This document shows positions 38,312 through 49,800 of a stretch of 64,000 nucleotides of DNA, in pieces; positions within the stretch are counted from its first letter, which is position 1; each line of letters opens with the position of its first letter. Position numbers and translations under genes: made by a program. Below the pieces are notes generated by a model that was given only the letters and a program-made list of their open reading frames with translations, ran no database searches and was not told the DNA's origin. The DNA lies in assembly GCF_000292915.1 (NCBI RefSeq), contig NC_018514.1, positions 2,046,001 through 2,110,000 on the forward strand, given 5' to 3'. This DNA is from Burkholderia cepacia GG4 (lineage in GTDB: Bacteria; Pseudomonadota; Gammaproteobacteria; Burkholderiales; Burkholderiaceae).

Positions 38312-38349
38312 AAAGTGCACGTCGTATACTAATGCAATTCGTGCACTTT
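38312..38349. promoter_or_regulatory. Palindromic operator between glycosyltransferase and TetR genes
   Basis: AAAGTGCACG at 38312-38321 and CGTGCACTTT at 38340-38349 form an exact inverted repeat with an 18-bp spacer; a third CGTGCACG half-site is at 38283-38290. TATACTAAT inside the spacer looks like a -10 region. Fits binding of the adjacent TetR protein to control both genes. Confidence 0.75.
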
Positions 38350-38366
38350 CCGTCAACACCCGAGCC

Positions 38367-38987
38367 ATGCCGATGACGACCGACGATCCGGGCCGCCGCG
38401 CACGCAAGCGCATCCAGATGCTGGCGCATCTCGCCACCACCGGCGCACGCCTGTTCGATGCCCACGGCTACGATGCCGTCACGATGGAGCAGATCGCCGC
38501 GCAGGCCGACGTCGCGAAACGTACGCTGTACAACCACTTTCCGACGAAGGAAGCCGTGCTCGCGCATTGGCTCGAAGGCGAACTCGCACGCGATCTCGCG
38601 CATCTGCAGCGCGACGTCGCGCGACGGAAAAGCTTCGCAGCGCGGATCGGCTGCGTGCTCGATGCGTCGGCCGCGTGGTGCGAGCAGCACCCGGCATACC
38701 TGCTCGCCTACCTGCGGCATCGTTTCCTGAGCATCGGCGCGACGCAAGCGGAAGGCGGCAAGGAGAACGGCAGCGACGTCGCGCTGGTGTGGCAGCAACT
38801 GATCGTGGCCGGCCAGCAAGCAGGCGAACTGAATCCGGCATTGGCGGCCGATCAGCTCGCGACGTGGTTCCATCACCTGTACCTCGCGGCGATGCTGCGC
38901 TGGCTGACCGTGCCGGGGTTGTCGCTGAAGCGGGAATTCCAGTCGGTTGCGAGACTGTTTGTCGAGGGGGCGCAAGCACGGACCTGA
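38367..38987 (+). CDS. TetR-family transcriptional regulator
   Basis: 206 residues. N-terminal HTH ATTGARLFDAHGYDAVTMEQ...AKRTLYNHFPTKEAVL is classic TetR; the C-terminal helical domain should bind a ligand. Divergent from the glycosyltransferase, with the inverted repeat in the 95-bp gap. Expected to repress it. An ATG three codons in is an alternative start. Confidence 0.92.
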   Translation: MPMTTDDPGRRARKRIQMLAHLATTGARLFDAHGYDAVTMEQIAAQADVAKRTLYNHFPTKEAVLAHWLEGELARDLAHLQRDVARRKSFAARIGCVLDASAAWCEQHPAYLLAYLRHRFLSIGATQAEGGKENGSDVALVWQQLIVAGQQAGELNPALAADQLATWFHHLYLAAMLRWLTVPGLSLKREFQSVARLFVEGAQART

Positions 38988-39039
38988 GCAACGGCCGAAT
39001 GCCGGCCAGGCGCTCAGAGCCGCCCGAGCACGACCGCGA

Positions 39040-39719
39040 GCAGCGTGCGCCCGAAGCGGGCGACCGCCACGCCGCACGCGACGAAGGTGCGCGTCACTTC
39101 TTCCTCGATGTGTCGGCCGCCGGCGCACGGCGCTTTGCCGTATCCGCACCGCCGGCCGGCCATTGCGTCTCGTCGAGCAGCCGGTCGAACAGGCGCGCGC
39201 GGACTGCGCGGCCAGTTACGCGTCGACAACCTGATCGCGAACCGCTCGTATGTCGCGCTCGACATGTTCCCGAACGTGCCGCCCGCGTCGGTCGACACGG
39301 AGCGGCTGCCGATCGCGCTGCCGACCGTGCCCGGCACGCTCGATGTGCTTCGGGTACGCCATGCCGAGCTCGCCGGCACACTGTCCCGCCTGCCGCTCGA
39401 TCGCATGGGCATCCACCTGAACACGGCGCTCGCGAGCACCCGTGCGCTGTTCGCGCAGCTCGATACCGAACTCGCGCCGCATGCGCGCGACGCACTGGGT
39501 GCCGCGCGACAGACGTTCGCGGCCGCGCAGGCGACGCTCGGGCAGGAAGGTGCGTCCGCATCGAACGTCCAGCGGGCGTTGACGCAGTTCACGCGCACGT
39601 CGAGTGCGCTGCGCGCGCTGGCCGACGATCTGGAACACCATCCGGAATGGCTGCTGCCCGGCGCTGCGGGCGATGCGCAGCCGGTCGACGCGGCGCGGCG
39701 CGCGAGCGACGGACGCTGA
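39040..39719 (+). pseudogene. Remnant of a PqiB/MCE-family transport gene
   Basis: From about 39212 to 39719 one frame reads a credible PqiB C-terminus (GQLRVDNLIANRSYVALDMF; LPTVPGTLDVLRVR; HLNTALASTRALFAQLDTEL). Upstream the reading is arginine-rich noise with other frames mixed in, and the MCE domains and N-terminal TM helix of the normal roughly 550-residue protein are missing. The neighbouring pqiA is absent. So this is a truncated fragment. Confidence 0.7.
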
Positions 39720-39898
39720 ATGCGTCGCGCGCTGCACCGGCATTTTCACAACGAACGCACGGACGGGGTGCCAAATCTCCCGCGCAGCAGTATGCTGGTG
39801 TTGTACGGCCGCGCACGATGCATCGGGCAATCCCCTAGTCCCCGCATTGCCGCGCCGTCGTCACGACCGCAATCATGCGCTGCAAGGAGGGCTTCGTG

Positions 39899-40252
39899 AT
39901 GACTACCACGCATCAGCACTTCCACCTCGAACTACGGCACGCTACCGCGCCGACCTATTTCATCAGCTACCTGTTTCCCGCCTTGCTGTTCGTATACGAA
40001 CTGCTGCGCGTCGGCCAGTGGATCCGCGATCACGGGATGCAATTCGCCGCGTTCAAGCAGATGGGTTACGAGTATCTGCTGATGCTGCTGTTCGTCGGGC
40101 TGCAGATCGTCGTCGAAGCGATCTTCCTGCTCGGCGCCGCGATGCGTCGCGATCATCGCGATTTCGAGCACCGCCTGCCGAACGTGATCCTGGGCATCGG
40201 CTGCTCGATCGCGCTGCTCGCGATCGATCTCGCGATCCAGCTGTCGTTCTGA
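39899..40252 (+). CDS. Small membrane protein of unknown function
   Basis: 117 residues from MTTTHQHFHL, with AGGAGG nine bases upstream; GTG one codon earlier is possible. Three TM helices (YFISYLFPALLFVYELL; YEYLLMLLFVGLQIVVEAIFLLG; VILGIGCSIALLAIDLAIQL). No family recognised. Confidence 0.75.
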   Translation: MTTTHQHFHLELRHATAPTYFISYLFPALLFVYELLRVGQWIRDHGMQFAAFKQMGYEYLLMLLFVGLQIVVEAIFLLGAAMRRDHRDFEHRLPNVILGIGCSIALLAIDLAIQLSF

Positions 40253-40295
40253 GCGCCGGCGGGTTCGGCCCGCCAGTCGCATCGCGCTCGCGCGC

Positions 40296-41183
40296 TCAGG
40301 CGCGCGCGTCGCGCAGCAACGTCGCGACCGCCGCGAGTACGTCGTCGGTCCGCTCGCGATGCGGCAGGTGTCCGCATCGGTCGAGCAGCAGGAACGACGA
40401 CGGTCCCGCGACGCGCGCGGCGATCCGCTTCGGATGCACGTCCGAGCCGTACTCGTCCTGTTCGCCGTGAATCGCGAGCGTCGCGCAGCGCACGCGTGGC
40501 AGTTCGTCGTCGAGACTCCAGCCGCGAAACGCCGGCGACAGCCACGTGTCGACCCACGCGCGCAGCACCCATTCGGCCTTGTCGCCGTGATAGCGCGCGA
40601 GCCGCTCGAGCTGGCCGGGCGCATCGAACTGCTGCCCCGCGTCGCGAATGCCGTTGCGCGTGCGATCCTCGACGAACGCCTGCGCGGCGACCGTCACCAG
40701 CGCGCGGCACCGTGCCGGATGCGCGGCCGCGCACCCGACCGCCATGCCGCCGCCGACGCTGTGCCCGAACACCACGAACGCATCGATGCCGAAATGTTCG
40801 AGCACCGCGTGGAATCCGTGATGGGCCTCGTCGCGCACGAACGTCGTGCCGGGCGTTCCGGGATGACGATCCGAGCGGCCGAAACCCAGCCGGTCGTACG
40901 CGATCACGTCACGTCGGGTGGCACGCGCGAGTTGCTCGGGGAAGTCGCGCCATAGTTCGACGCAACCGAGCGAATCGTGCAGCAGCACGATCGGCGCGGC
41001 CGGCTCAGGTGCGGCCGGCTCAGGTGCGGCCGGCTCAGGCGCGGCCGGCTCAGGTGCGGCCAGCTCAGGCGCTGCCGGCCCGGATGCGGTGGGTGCCGGC
41101 GCGGGCACACCGCGCCAGCGCTTCGCGAAGAGACGCCCTTGCGGCGTCTCGACCCAGGTCTCCTCGGTCACGATTTCGGTCAT
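40296..41183 (-). CDS. Alpha/beta hydrolase with a repeat-encoded Ala/Pro/Glu insert
   Basis: 295 residues. Alpha/beta hydrolase fold: LLHDSLGCVELW (oxyanion), YDRLGFGRSD, nucleophile elbow GHSVGGGMA (Ser), HGEQDEYG (acid region) and DRCGHLPHRE (His). Between the first strand and the core, about residues 33-62, is a low-complexity block of five-residue APEPA-type repeats coded by the minisatellite. Substrate unknown. Confidence 0.88.
   Translation of the reverse strand: MTEIVTEETWVETPQGRLFAKRWRGVPAPAPTASGPAAPELAAPEPAAPEPAAPEPAAPEPAAPIVLLHDSLGCVELWRDFPEQLARATRRDVIAYDRLGFGRSDRHPGTPGTTFVRDEAHHGFHAVLEHFGIDAFVVFGHSVGGGMAVGCAAAHPARCRALVTVAAQAFVEDRTRNGIRDAGQQFDAPGQLERLARYHGDKAEWVLRAWVDTWLSPAFRGWSLDDELPRVRCATLAIHGEQDEYGSDVHPKRIAARVAGPSSFLLLDRCGHLPHRERTDDVLAAVATLLRDARA
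40996..41085. repeat. 15-bp minisatellite inside the hydrolase gene
   Basis: Six tandem 15-bp units (GCGGCCGGCTCAGGT type): four are nearly identical, the fifth has one change and the sixth is diverged. The unit is a multiple of three, so copy-number change alters protein length without a frameshift. Confidence 0.9.
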
Positions 41184-41294
41184 GTGTCTGTCGTCTGCAT
41201 GAAGGCGGCCGCGGACAGGCGTGCCGCATCGAATGCCGGTGATGGTGGCCCGGCGACGCGCGCGGCGTCAAGCAAGCCCCCACCGCCCGCACGT

Positions 41295-42212
41295 TCATTC
41301 GGGCTGCGGCGGCAGATACTCCATCTGCGACTCGTCGTACAGCCGATAGATCAGCGCCTGCATCGCGCGGATGTCCTCCGATTCGTCGAGCATCCGCATG
41401 CTCATGATGATCGGCGACACCAGGTTCGGATCGTCGAGCGGCTTGTAGCTGATGTCGTCGCGCTTCAGGCCGTACACGCTGTGCGGCACGACCGACACGC
41501 CCTCGCCCATCGCGACGAGGCCGAGCGCGATCTGCAGCTCGCGCGTCTCGTAGATGCGCCGCGGCTGCAGCGCGCGATCGTGAAACGCCGCGAGCACCTG
41601 GTCCGCATAGCTCGGCCGCGGCGCCTTCGGGAAGATGATCAGCGTGTCGTTCACGAGATCGTGCAGCGACAGCACGGGCTTCGCGCCGTCGAGCACATGG
41701 CCGACCGGCAGCGCGACGATCATCCGCTCCTCGCGCAGCACGACGCGCCGCACGCTCGGATCCTCATGACGGATGCGCCCGAACCCGACGTCGATGTGCC
41801 CTTCCTTCAGCGCCTTGATCTGGTCCATCGTCGACATCTCGTGCAGGCTCAGCTCGACGGCCGGATACTCGCTGCGAAAGCGCCGGATGATCTTCGGCAG
41901 CATCCCGTACAGCGTCGAGCCGACGAAGCCGACCGACATGCTGCGTTCGATCTTGCCGACGCGCTTCGTCATCGATTCGAGTTCGGCCGTCTGCGCGAGC
42001 AGCTGCACCGCGTGCGAATAGAAGAACCGCCCCGCGTCGGTCAACTTCAGCGGCCGCGCGTTGCGCTCGAACAGCGGCACGCCGAGCGCCTCCTCGAGCT
42101 GCTGGATCTGGCGGCTCAGCGGCGGCTGCGCGATGTGCAGGCGCTCGGCGGCGCGCGTGAAATTCCGCTCCTCGGCAACCGCGACGAAGTAGCGGAGGTG
42201 TCTCAACTCCAT
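41295..42212 (-). CDS. LysR-family regulator, CatR/BenM-like
   Basis: 305 residues from MELRHLRYFVAVAEERNFTR, the usual start; the longer reading is rejected. HTH region AAERLHIAQPPLSRQIQQLEEALGVPLFER, then an effector domain with SMSVGFVGSTLYGMLP and GHIDVGFGRIRHEDP, as in the catechol/benzoate-responsive CatR-BenM-CbnR group. No aromatic degradation gene is adjacent, so its target is unknown. Confidence 0.9.
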   Translation of the reverse strand: MELRHLRYFVAVAEERNFTRAAERLHIAQPPLSRQIQQLEEALGVPLFERNARPLKLTDAGRFFYSHAVQLLAQTAELESMTKRVGKIERSMSVGFVGSTLYGMLPKIIRRFRSEYPAVELSLHEMSTMDQIKALKEGHIDVGFGRIRHEDPSVRRVVLREERMIVALPVGHVLDGAKPVLSLHDLVNDTLIIFPKAPRPSYADQVLAAFHDRALQPRRIYETRELQIALGLVAMGEGVSVVPHSVYGLKRDDISYKPLDDPNLVSPIIMSMRMLDESEDIRAMQALIYRLYDESQMEYLPPQPE

Positions 42213-42379
42213 GTTCCATCCCTCCCGGACAGGCAACGGACGTTCATTCGGCCCCGCGCGTGCAGCGCCCGCACCCATCGTCCCGTGATCGCCTGCTGCC
42301 GATACCATGACGATACCTCAGCCCGCGTGGAAACCGCCCCGAGCCGCCCCACCGCCCGCATCCGGCACCGCGCAAAGCA

Positions 42380-42407
42380 AAACGGGAAACCGCCTGGTTT
42401 CCCGTTT
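42380..42407 (-). terminator. Rho-independent terminator after the DUF3717 gene
   Basis: Perfect 12-bp stem AAACGGGAAACC/GGTTTCCCGTTT with a 4-nt loop, followed on the minus strand by TGCTTTG. Confidence 0.85.
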
Positions 42408-42447
42408 CTTCATCGACGCCGCGTCGCGGCATCGTCACAACCACGCG

Positions 42448-42693
42448 TCATGCCTCGGTCGCGTACAGCGCATCGCGCTGCGCGTCGCTCAGCGAATCGA
42501 GCGGCACATCGGGCAGCCGATAGCAGATCATCGTGCCGTACAGCTCGGCCAGGCAGTTGCTGCCGGCGTCGAGCGCGTAGCCGTCTTCGCCGTCCGGGGC
42601 CGGCGGATACACCTCGCGCCACGCGTTGATCGCGGCTTCGATTCGCACGATGGAAACGGGTGCGGCCTTCCGCTCGGCGGGTGATGCGCTCAT
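42448..42693 (-). CDS. DUF3717 protein
   Basis: 81 residues from MSASPAERKA. The core SIVRIEAAINAWREVYPPAP ... GYALDAGSNCLAELYG is the DUF3717 pattern. Small soluble protein of unknown role. A terminator follows. Confidence 0.82.
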   Translation of the reverse strand: MSASPAERKAAPVSIVRIEAAINAWREVYPPAPDGEDGYALDAGSNCLAELYGTMICYRLPDVPLDSLSDAQRDALYATEA

Positions 42694-43130
42694 GGATTCC
42701 TCTGGGTTGCGCGCTCCGCGGGCCGTACCGGCCGCGGCGGAACGATGAAAACGCCGGGCGCCGCCGGCCGCCGCACGAGGCGCGTGCCGGATGCCGATCC
42801 GCGCCGCGCGCGTCGCGCCGGCCCGGCCGTGGCCCGGTAGGGTCGGGAAATATAACCGGCTTTGACCCCGTGCAGGGGAAAGCCGACAAAAAAAGCACGG
42901 TCGGCGCGGTCCGGCGCGACATCGGGCACCCCCGGTCTCACGTCGCCTGCACTGCGCCCGCGCCCCCGTCACGCTACATCACGCCCCGGGCAGAACGTCC
43001 CATGACGAACGGAGCATGTTCCGGTTCGCCTGCGGCGCTTAACCTGACTTGCACCCGTCCGTCGCCGACGGGTTGCGTTTCCCCGCTGTCGCAGGCCGCA
43101 AGATGCGTCGCGACGGACGCACAAAAGACA

Positions 43131-43154
43131 ACGGGAAGCCCAAGGGCTTCCCGT
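43131..43154 (-). terminator. Rho-independent terminator of the permease gene
   Basis: Perfect 11-bp stem ACGGGAAGCCC/GGGCTTCCCGT with a 2-nt loop, then TGTCTTTTG on the minus strand. It lies about 40 bp past the permease stop. Confidence 0.85.
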
Positions 43155-43192
43155 TTCGTGGCGCGATCGCGCGGCCGCGTGCCGCGCCCGCA

Positions 43193-44728
43193 TCAGCCCA
43201 CGGTTTCGCGGTTCTCCACGCGCTGCATCTGCGCGCCGCGGCTCGCGGCCACCCACGGCGCGATTTCCATGTCTTCGTAGCGCACGAAGCGGCTCTTGTT
43301 CATGAGCCGATAGCCGAGCCACACGACGAGGAACAGCGGAATGCCGACGTAGGTCGCAGCGACGCCAGCCCAGTCGATCCGGTTCGCGAGGAACGCCTGA
43401 TAGTCCTGCCCCAGCGCGATCACGAGGCACAGCACGAACGCGAACAGCGGGCCGAACGGGAACCACTTCGACTGGTACGGCAGTTGATCGAGCGTGTAGC
43501 CCTGCTTCACGTAGCCCTTGCGGAACCGGTAGTGGCTGACCGCGATGCCGAGCCACGCGATAAAACCCGTCATCCCCGACGTGTTCAGCAGCCACAGGTA
43601 CACCGTCTTGTCCCCGTACAGCGACGTGAAGAAGCACAGCGCGCCGACGGCGGTGGTCGCATACAGCGCATTGCGCGGCACGCCGCCCGACGACAGCTTC
43701 GCGAAGATCTTCGGCGCGCGGCCTTCCGTCGCGAGGTTGTAGAGCATCCGCGTCGACGCGTACATGCCGGAGTTGCCGGCCGACAGCACGGCCGTCAGGA
43801 TTACCGCGTTCATCACGCCGGCCGCGAACGCGAGGCCCGCGTGGCGGAATACGAGCGTAAACGGGCTGACGCCGATATCGGTCACGTCACTCTTCAGCAG
43901 GCTCGGGTCGGTGTACGGAATCAGCACGCCGATCACGAAGATCGCCAGCACGTAGAACAGCAGGATCCGCCAGAACACCTGACGCACCGCGCGCGGGATC
44001 GTCGTGCGCGGATTCTCCGATTCGCCGGCCGCGACACCGATCAGCTCGGTGCCCTGGAACGAGAAGCCCGCGATCATCGCGACGCCCATCATCGCCGGCA
44101 GGCCGCCTGCGAACGGCGCGTCGCCGATCGTCAGGTTGCCCCAGCCGTTGCCCGGCGCGCCCTTCAGAATGCCGAAGATCATCAGCAGGCCGACGCCGAT
44201 GAATGCGACCACGGTGACGACCTTGATCAGCGCGAACCAGTATTCGGCTTCACCGAAGCCGCGTACGGTCAGCGCGTTGAGCAGGAACATCACGGCGAGG
44301 AACGCGGCGCTCCACCACACGCCCGGCACGTCCGGGAACCAGTAGTGCATCACGAGCTGCGCGGCGACGAGTTCCACCGCGATCGTCACGGCCCAGTTGT
44401 ACCAGTAGTTCCAGCCGAGCGCGAAGCCGAAGCCTTCGTCGACGTATTTCGCGCCGTAGGTCGCGAACGAGCCCGACACCGGCATGAACGCGGCCATTTC
44501 GCCGAGGCTCGTCATCAGGAAGTAGACCATCAGGCCGATCAGCATGTACGCGACCATCGCGCCGCCGGGGCCGGCCTGCGAGATCGACGCGCCGGACGCG
44601 ACGAACAGGCCCGTGCCGATCGAGCCGCCGATGGCGATCATCGTCAGGTGGCGCGCCTTCAGCGCGCGATGAAGCTTGGGTGGGTTCGCGGACGAACCGG
44701 GTTGGTCGGAATTGGGGATTGCGGACAT
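43193..44728 (-). CDS. lysP: Amino acid permease, LysP-like
   Basis: 511 residues from MSAIPNSDQ. APC family with twelve TM helices: RHLTMIAIGGSIGTGLFVASG at the first helix, GFSFQGTELIGVAAGESENP and SAGNSGMYASTRMLYNLA are family motifs, closest to the lysine permease. Substrate not certain. Confidence 0.85.
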   Translation of the reverse strand: MSAIPNSDQPGSSANPPKLHRALKARHLTMIAIGGSIGTGLFVASGASISQAGPGGAMVAYMLIGLMVYFLMTSLGEMAAFMPVSGSFATYGAKYVDEGFGFALGWNYWYNWAVTIAVELVAAQLVMHYWFPDVPGVWWSAAFLAVMFLLNALTVRGFGEAEYWFALIKVVTVVAFIGVGLLMIFGILKGAPGNGWGNLTIGDAPFAGGLPAMMGVAMIAGFSFQGTELIGVAAGESENPRTTIPRAVRQVFWRILLFYVLAIFVIGVLIPYTDPSLLKSDVTDIGVSPFTLVFRHAGLAFAAGVMNAVILTAVLSAGNSGMYASTRMLYNLATEGRAPKIFAKLSSGGVPRNALYATTAVGALCFFTSLYGDKTVYLWLLNTSGMTGFIAWLGIAVSHYRFRKGYVKQGYTLDQLPYQSKWFPFGPLFAFVLCLVIALGQDYQAFLANRIDWAGVAATYVGIPLFLVVWLGYRLMNKSRFVRYEDMEIAPWVAASRGAQMQRVENRETVG

Positions 44729-45303
44729 AAACGAGACGAACGTTGAGCGGGCCGGCATCCGGAGCCGGCGCATGCGGAATCGGGGCGCGGCGCGCCACCT
44801 GCGATGCATTCGATGCGGCCCCGATACGCGTTGCGCGCCGGGCGCCTGCGGCGAAGCGCGGATTCTACCTGATTCGTCATGGGGACAGCTCGGGTTCGAA
44901 CGCCCCGCCGCCGCAGGCAGACGCAGCAGAATCAACGAGTTGGATGCGGCATGGGCGGCGGCGCGCCAAAAGCCATGAACAACGCGCGGCTATCCGCCAT
45001 GCCGCGAGCGCAACGCGCGATCGTTCCGGCACACATGCCCGATGCCGCATTAAAGCGGCCACTCGATCGAGATTCACCCCAATAATCAGACAAAACCGCC
45101 GGTACTGATAATTGATTCAAATCAAATCGAACACACGGACCGCGGTAATGATGCGTAACCGTTTCGAATCGCCGTGTGCGCATGCATGTTTTGCATCTCG
45201 CGGCCAAATTCGGGAATTCGCGAGATAATGCGCGTTAATTCGAAATAATCAGCGCGCGGAACCGTCGACGACACCAATATCCGACGCCCCGCCGACCCCG
45301 AGG
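44729..45303. other. Divergent intergenic region
   Basis: 575 bp between the permease and the diguanylate cyclase. No supported gene. The half near 45070-45250 is relatively AT-rich (TGATAATTGATTCAAATC and CGAAATAATCAG) and probably holds the cyclase promoter. Confidence 0.5.
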
Positions 45304-46836
45304 ATGAAGTCATACCCGCCGCTCGCTACGCTGCGCCGCCATACCGCGTCGATCGTGGCACGCATTCTGTCGCCCCGCGGCGTACTCGTCGCGGGCATCG
45401 TGCTGCTGGCATTCAGCTGGGGGCTTTCCGCGTCGCTGATAATCGAGGCGCGGCACGACGCGTATGACCATGCGGTCGAAAATGCGCGCAACCTGATGCT
45501 GCTGATCGAGCGCGATATCTCGCGCAATATCGAGCTTTACGATTTGTCGCTGCAAAACGTCGTCGACGGTCTCGCCGATCCGGAACTGATGACACTGCCG
45601 CCGCACCAGCGTCACCGGCTGCTGTTCGACCGCGCGGCGACCGGCGCCTATCTCGGCGCCATTTTCGTGATGGATGCGCACGGCAATATCGTGATTGATT
45701 CGAGCGCGTCGCCGCCGCGGCAGGGCAATTTCGCCGATCGCGAGTATTTCACCGCGCATCGCGACCGGCTCGCGCAGGGCCTCTACATCAGCCGGCCCTA
45801 TGCGTCCCGGCTGCGCGGCGGCGCACTGACGATCGCGCTCAGCCGCCGGATCACGCTGCCCGACGGCTCGTTCGGCGGGATCGTCGTCGGCACGCTCAGC
45901 ATCGACTACTTCCGCGCGCTGCTCGACGGTCTCGCGGTCGGCCTACACGGCAGCGCGGCGATCGTCGAGGACAACGGCGCGCTCGTGTCCCGCCTGCCGT
46001 ACGATGCGCGCGTGGTCGGCCTCGACATTCACGACGCCCCGCTCTTCGCCGAGGCGCTGCGCAGCAGCGAAGGCGCGCTGACGGGCGTCGGCGCGATCGA
46101 CGGCGTGCGGCGCATCTATGTTTACAAGCATCTCGCGCATCTGCCGCTGGTCGTCGACGTCGCGCCCGCCGAGATCGACATCTACGCGTCGTGGCGCCAT
46201 CGCGCGATCTGGACCGCCGTGCTGATGGGGCTGTTCACCGCGTTCATCGCGTGGGGCTCGCTCGCGCTGTCGCGCGAACTGAGGCGCAGGCAGATCGCCG
46301 AAGCGAAGCTGTACCGGCTCGCGCGCACCGATTCGCTGACCGGCCTCGACAACCGCGGCACGTTCGACGCGGTGCTCGCGAAGGAAGCGCAGCGCGCGTC
46401 CCGCAGCGGCCGCCCGCTGTCCGTGCTGTTCGTCGACGTCGATCATTTCAAGGCATTCAACGACTACTACGGCCACCTCGCCGGCGACGACGTGCTGCGC
46501 CGCGTCGCGCAATCCGCATCGCACTGCCTGCGCCGCGACAGCGACCACGTCGCGCGCTACGGCGGCGAGGAATTCGTCGTCACGCTGCCCGACACCGACG
46601 CGCAAGGCGCGGCGACCGTCGCCGAAGGGATCCGGCGCGCGATCGCCGGGCTTGACATCAAGCATGGCCGCAGCCCGTACGGGCACGTGACGGCCAGCAT
46701 CGGCACGGCGACCGCCGCCGGCGCGCGCGTCAACGCCGCGACGCTGCTGCGGCTGGCCGACGAGGCGCTGTACCGCGCGAAGTCCGGCGGCCGCAATCGC
46801 GTGTCGGACGCCGAGACGAGCGCGGCCGACGCGTGA
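45304..46836 (+). CDS. Membrane-bound diguanylate cyclase
   Basis: 510 residues. TM1 is about 27-47, a periplasmic Cache-like sensor spans about 48-300 (NFADREYFTAHRD...GLYISRPYASR), and TM2 is about 305-325. The GGDEF domain has TDSLTGLDNRGTFD, FVDVDHFKAFNDYYGHLAGD and the active site RYGGEEF; RDSD five residues upstream is the inhibitory I-site. Makes c-di-GMP from two GTP. It could feed the MshEN domain of the NfrB-like enzyme, but it is 30 kb away and no direct link is visible. Confidence 0.93.
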   Translation: MKSYPPLATLRRHTASIVARILSPRGVLVAGIVLLAFSWGLSASLIIEARHDAYDHAVENARNLMLLIERDISRNIELYDLSLQNVVDGLADPELMTLPPHQRHRLLFDRAATGAYLGAIFVMDAHGNIVIDSSASPPRQGNFADREYFTAHRDRLAQGLYISRPYASRLRGGALTIALSRRITLPDGSFGGIVVGTLSIDYFRALLDGLAVGLHGSAAIVEDNGALVSRLPYDARVVGLDIHDAPLFAEALRSSEGALTGVGAIDGVRRIYVYKHLAHLPLVVDVAPAEIDIYASWRHRAIWTAVLMGLFTAFIAWGSLALSRELRRRQIAEAKLYRLARTDSLTGLDNRGTFDAVLAKEAQRASRSGRPLSVLFVDVDHFKAFNDYYGHLAGDDVLRRVAQSASHCLRRDSDHVARYGGEEFVVTLPDTDAQGAATVAEGIRRAIAGLDIKHGRSPYGHVTASIGTATAAGARVNAATLLRLADEALYRAKSGGRNRVSDAETSAADA

Positions 46837-46974
46837 CGCGCCAGCCGGCCGCGCCGCGCCGCCCCGCCGTGGACAGCCCGCGCGCGTTCGGCTAGCGTTA
46901 CGTCTGCTGCGCAGGCGGCGCGGCGCCGGCCCGCGCAGGCCGCCTGCGCGTGTCCCGGCCACCCCAGCTCCGTC

Positions 46975-48045
46975 ATGACCGCCCAGCTCCCCGCCCGCCT
47001 GCCACCGCTCCTGCGCCACGCGCTCCGTCCGTTGCTGGACCCTTACCGCCGCTACCGGCACGCGAAGCTGATCCATGCGGCGCGCGTCGCGCTCGCGATT
47101 CTCGTGTCGATCGCCTTGTCCACCGGCCTGCGCGTACCGCACGGCGAATGGTCGACGATCACCGTGCTGATCGTTGTCGGCGGGCTGCAGCACCACGGCA
47201 ACATCCGCAAGAAGGCGGCCGAGCGCGCGCTCGGCACGTCGATCGGCGCGCTCGCGGGGCTCGGGCTGATCGTGCTCTATTCCGTCCTGCACGCGCCGCT
47301 CGCGATCTACCTGCTGATGGCGATCGCGTGCGGCTTCTGCGCATATCACGCGATCGGCAAGGCCGGCTATATCGCGCTGCTGTCGGCGATCACGATGGTG
47401 ATCGTCGCCGGGCACGGCGACAACGAGCTCGTCGACGGCCTGTGGCGCGCGGTGAACGTGCTGACCGGCATCGCGATCGCGCTGGCGTTCTCGTTCGCGC
47501 TGCCGCTCTATGCGACCTACTCGTGGCGCTACAAGCTCGCCGACGCGCTGCGCGCGTGCGCGGCCGTGCATGCGCGGCTCGCGGGCGACCGCCACGTGAG
47601 CGACGACGCGCACCTGAAGGAAATGGCCGCGCTGAGCGCGCTGCTGGTGCAGCTGCGTTCGCTGATGCCGTCGGTATCGAAGGAATGCGATATCCCGGTC
47701 ACGCAGCTCGAGGCGATCCAGCGCGGCCTGCGCCTGTGCATCGGTTACCTGGAGATCCTGTCGAGCACGGTGCCGGCCCGCGACGACCTGGCCGCCCGCG
47801 AATACATGCGCACCGCGATGAAGGCCGTGAACCGGCGCATCCGCGACACGCTCGTCGGCGCAAGCCGCGCGCTCAAGTTCGGCACGCCGAGCCGGCTCGC
47901 GCCGCGCCGCCGGCCGGTCGATCCGCCGCACGACGCACCGCCGCCGGAGCTGTCCGGCCATGTATCGATCACGGCCAAGCTGGCCGGCGAAGTGGAACAA
48001 CTGCGCGAGAAGCTGCTCGAAACCGCATCGGCGTGGAATATCTGA
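46975..48045 (+). CDS. FUSC-family membrane protein
   Basis: 356 residues. Six TM helices in the first half with GEWSTITVLIVVGGLQHHGNIRKKAAERALGT, the fusaric-acid-resistance/aromatic-acid-efflux signature, followed by a cytoplasmic helical C-terminal region. It is a half-size FUSC protein. Substrate unknown. Confidence 0.85.
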   Translation: MTAQLPARLPPLLRHALRPLLDPYRRYRHAKLIHAARVALAILVSIALSTGLRVPHGEWSTITVLIVVGGLQHHGNIRKKAAERALGTSIGALAGLGLIVLYSVLHAPLAIYLLMAIACGFCAYHAIGKAGYIALLSAITMVIVAGHGDNELVDGLWRAVNVLTGIAIALAFSFALPLYATYSWRYKLADALRACAAVHARLAGDRHVSDDAHLKEMAALSALLVQLRSLMPSVSKECDIPVTQLEAIQRGLRLCIGYLEILSSTVPARDDLAAREYMRTAMKAVNRRIRDTLVGASRALKFGTPSRLAPRRRPVDPPHDAPPPELSGHVSITAKLAGEVEQLREKLLETASAWNI

Positions 48046-49712
<1,667 letters not shown>

Positions 49713-49760
49713 GCCGTTTCGCTCGAAGCCGGGGCGCGTAGCCGATACGCGGCCCGGCCG

Positions 49761-49800
49761 GGCAGGCCGTGTGTGCGTCGGTGCATACGCGGCCTGCCGT
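49761..49800 (+). terminator. Hairpin after argG
   Basis: GGCAGGCCG pairs with CGGCCTGCC across a 20-nt loop with inner pairing, followed by GTTTCC. Confidence 0.6.
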
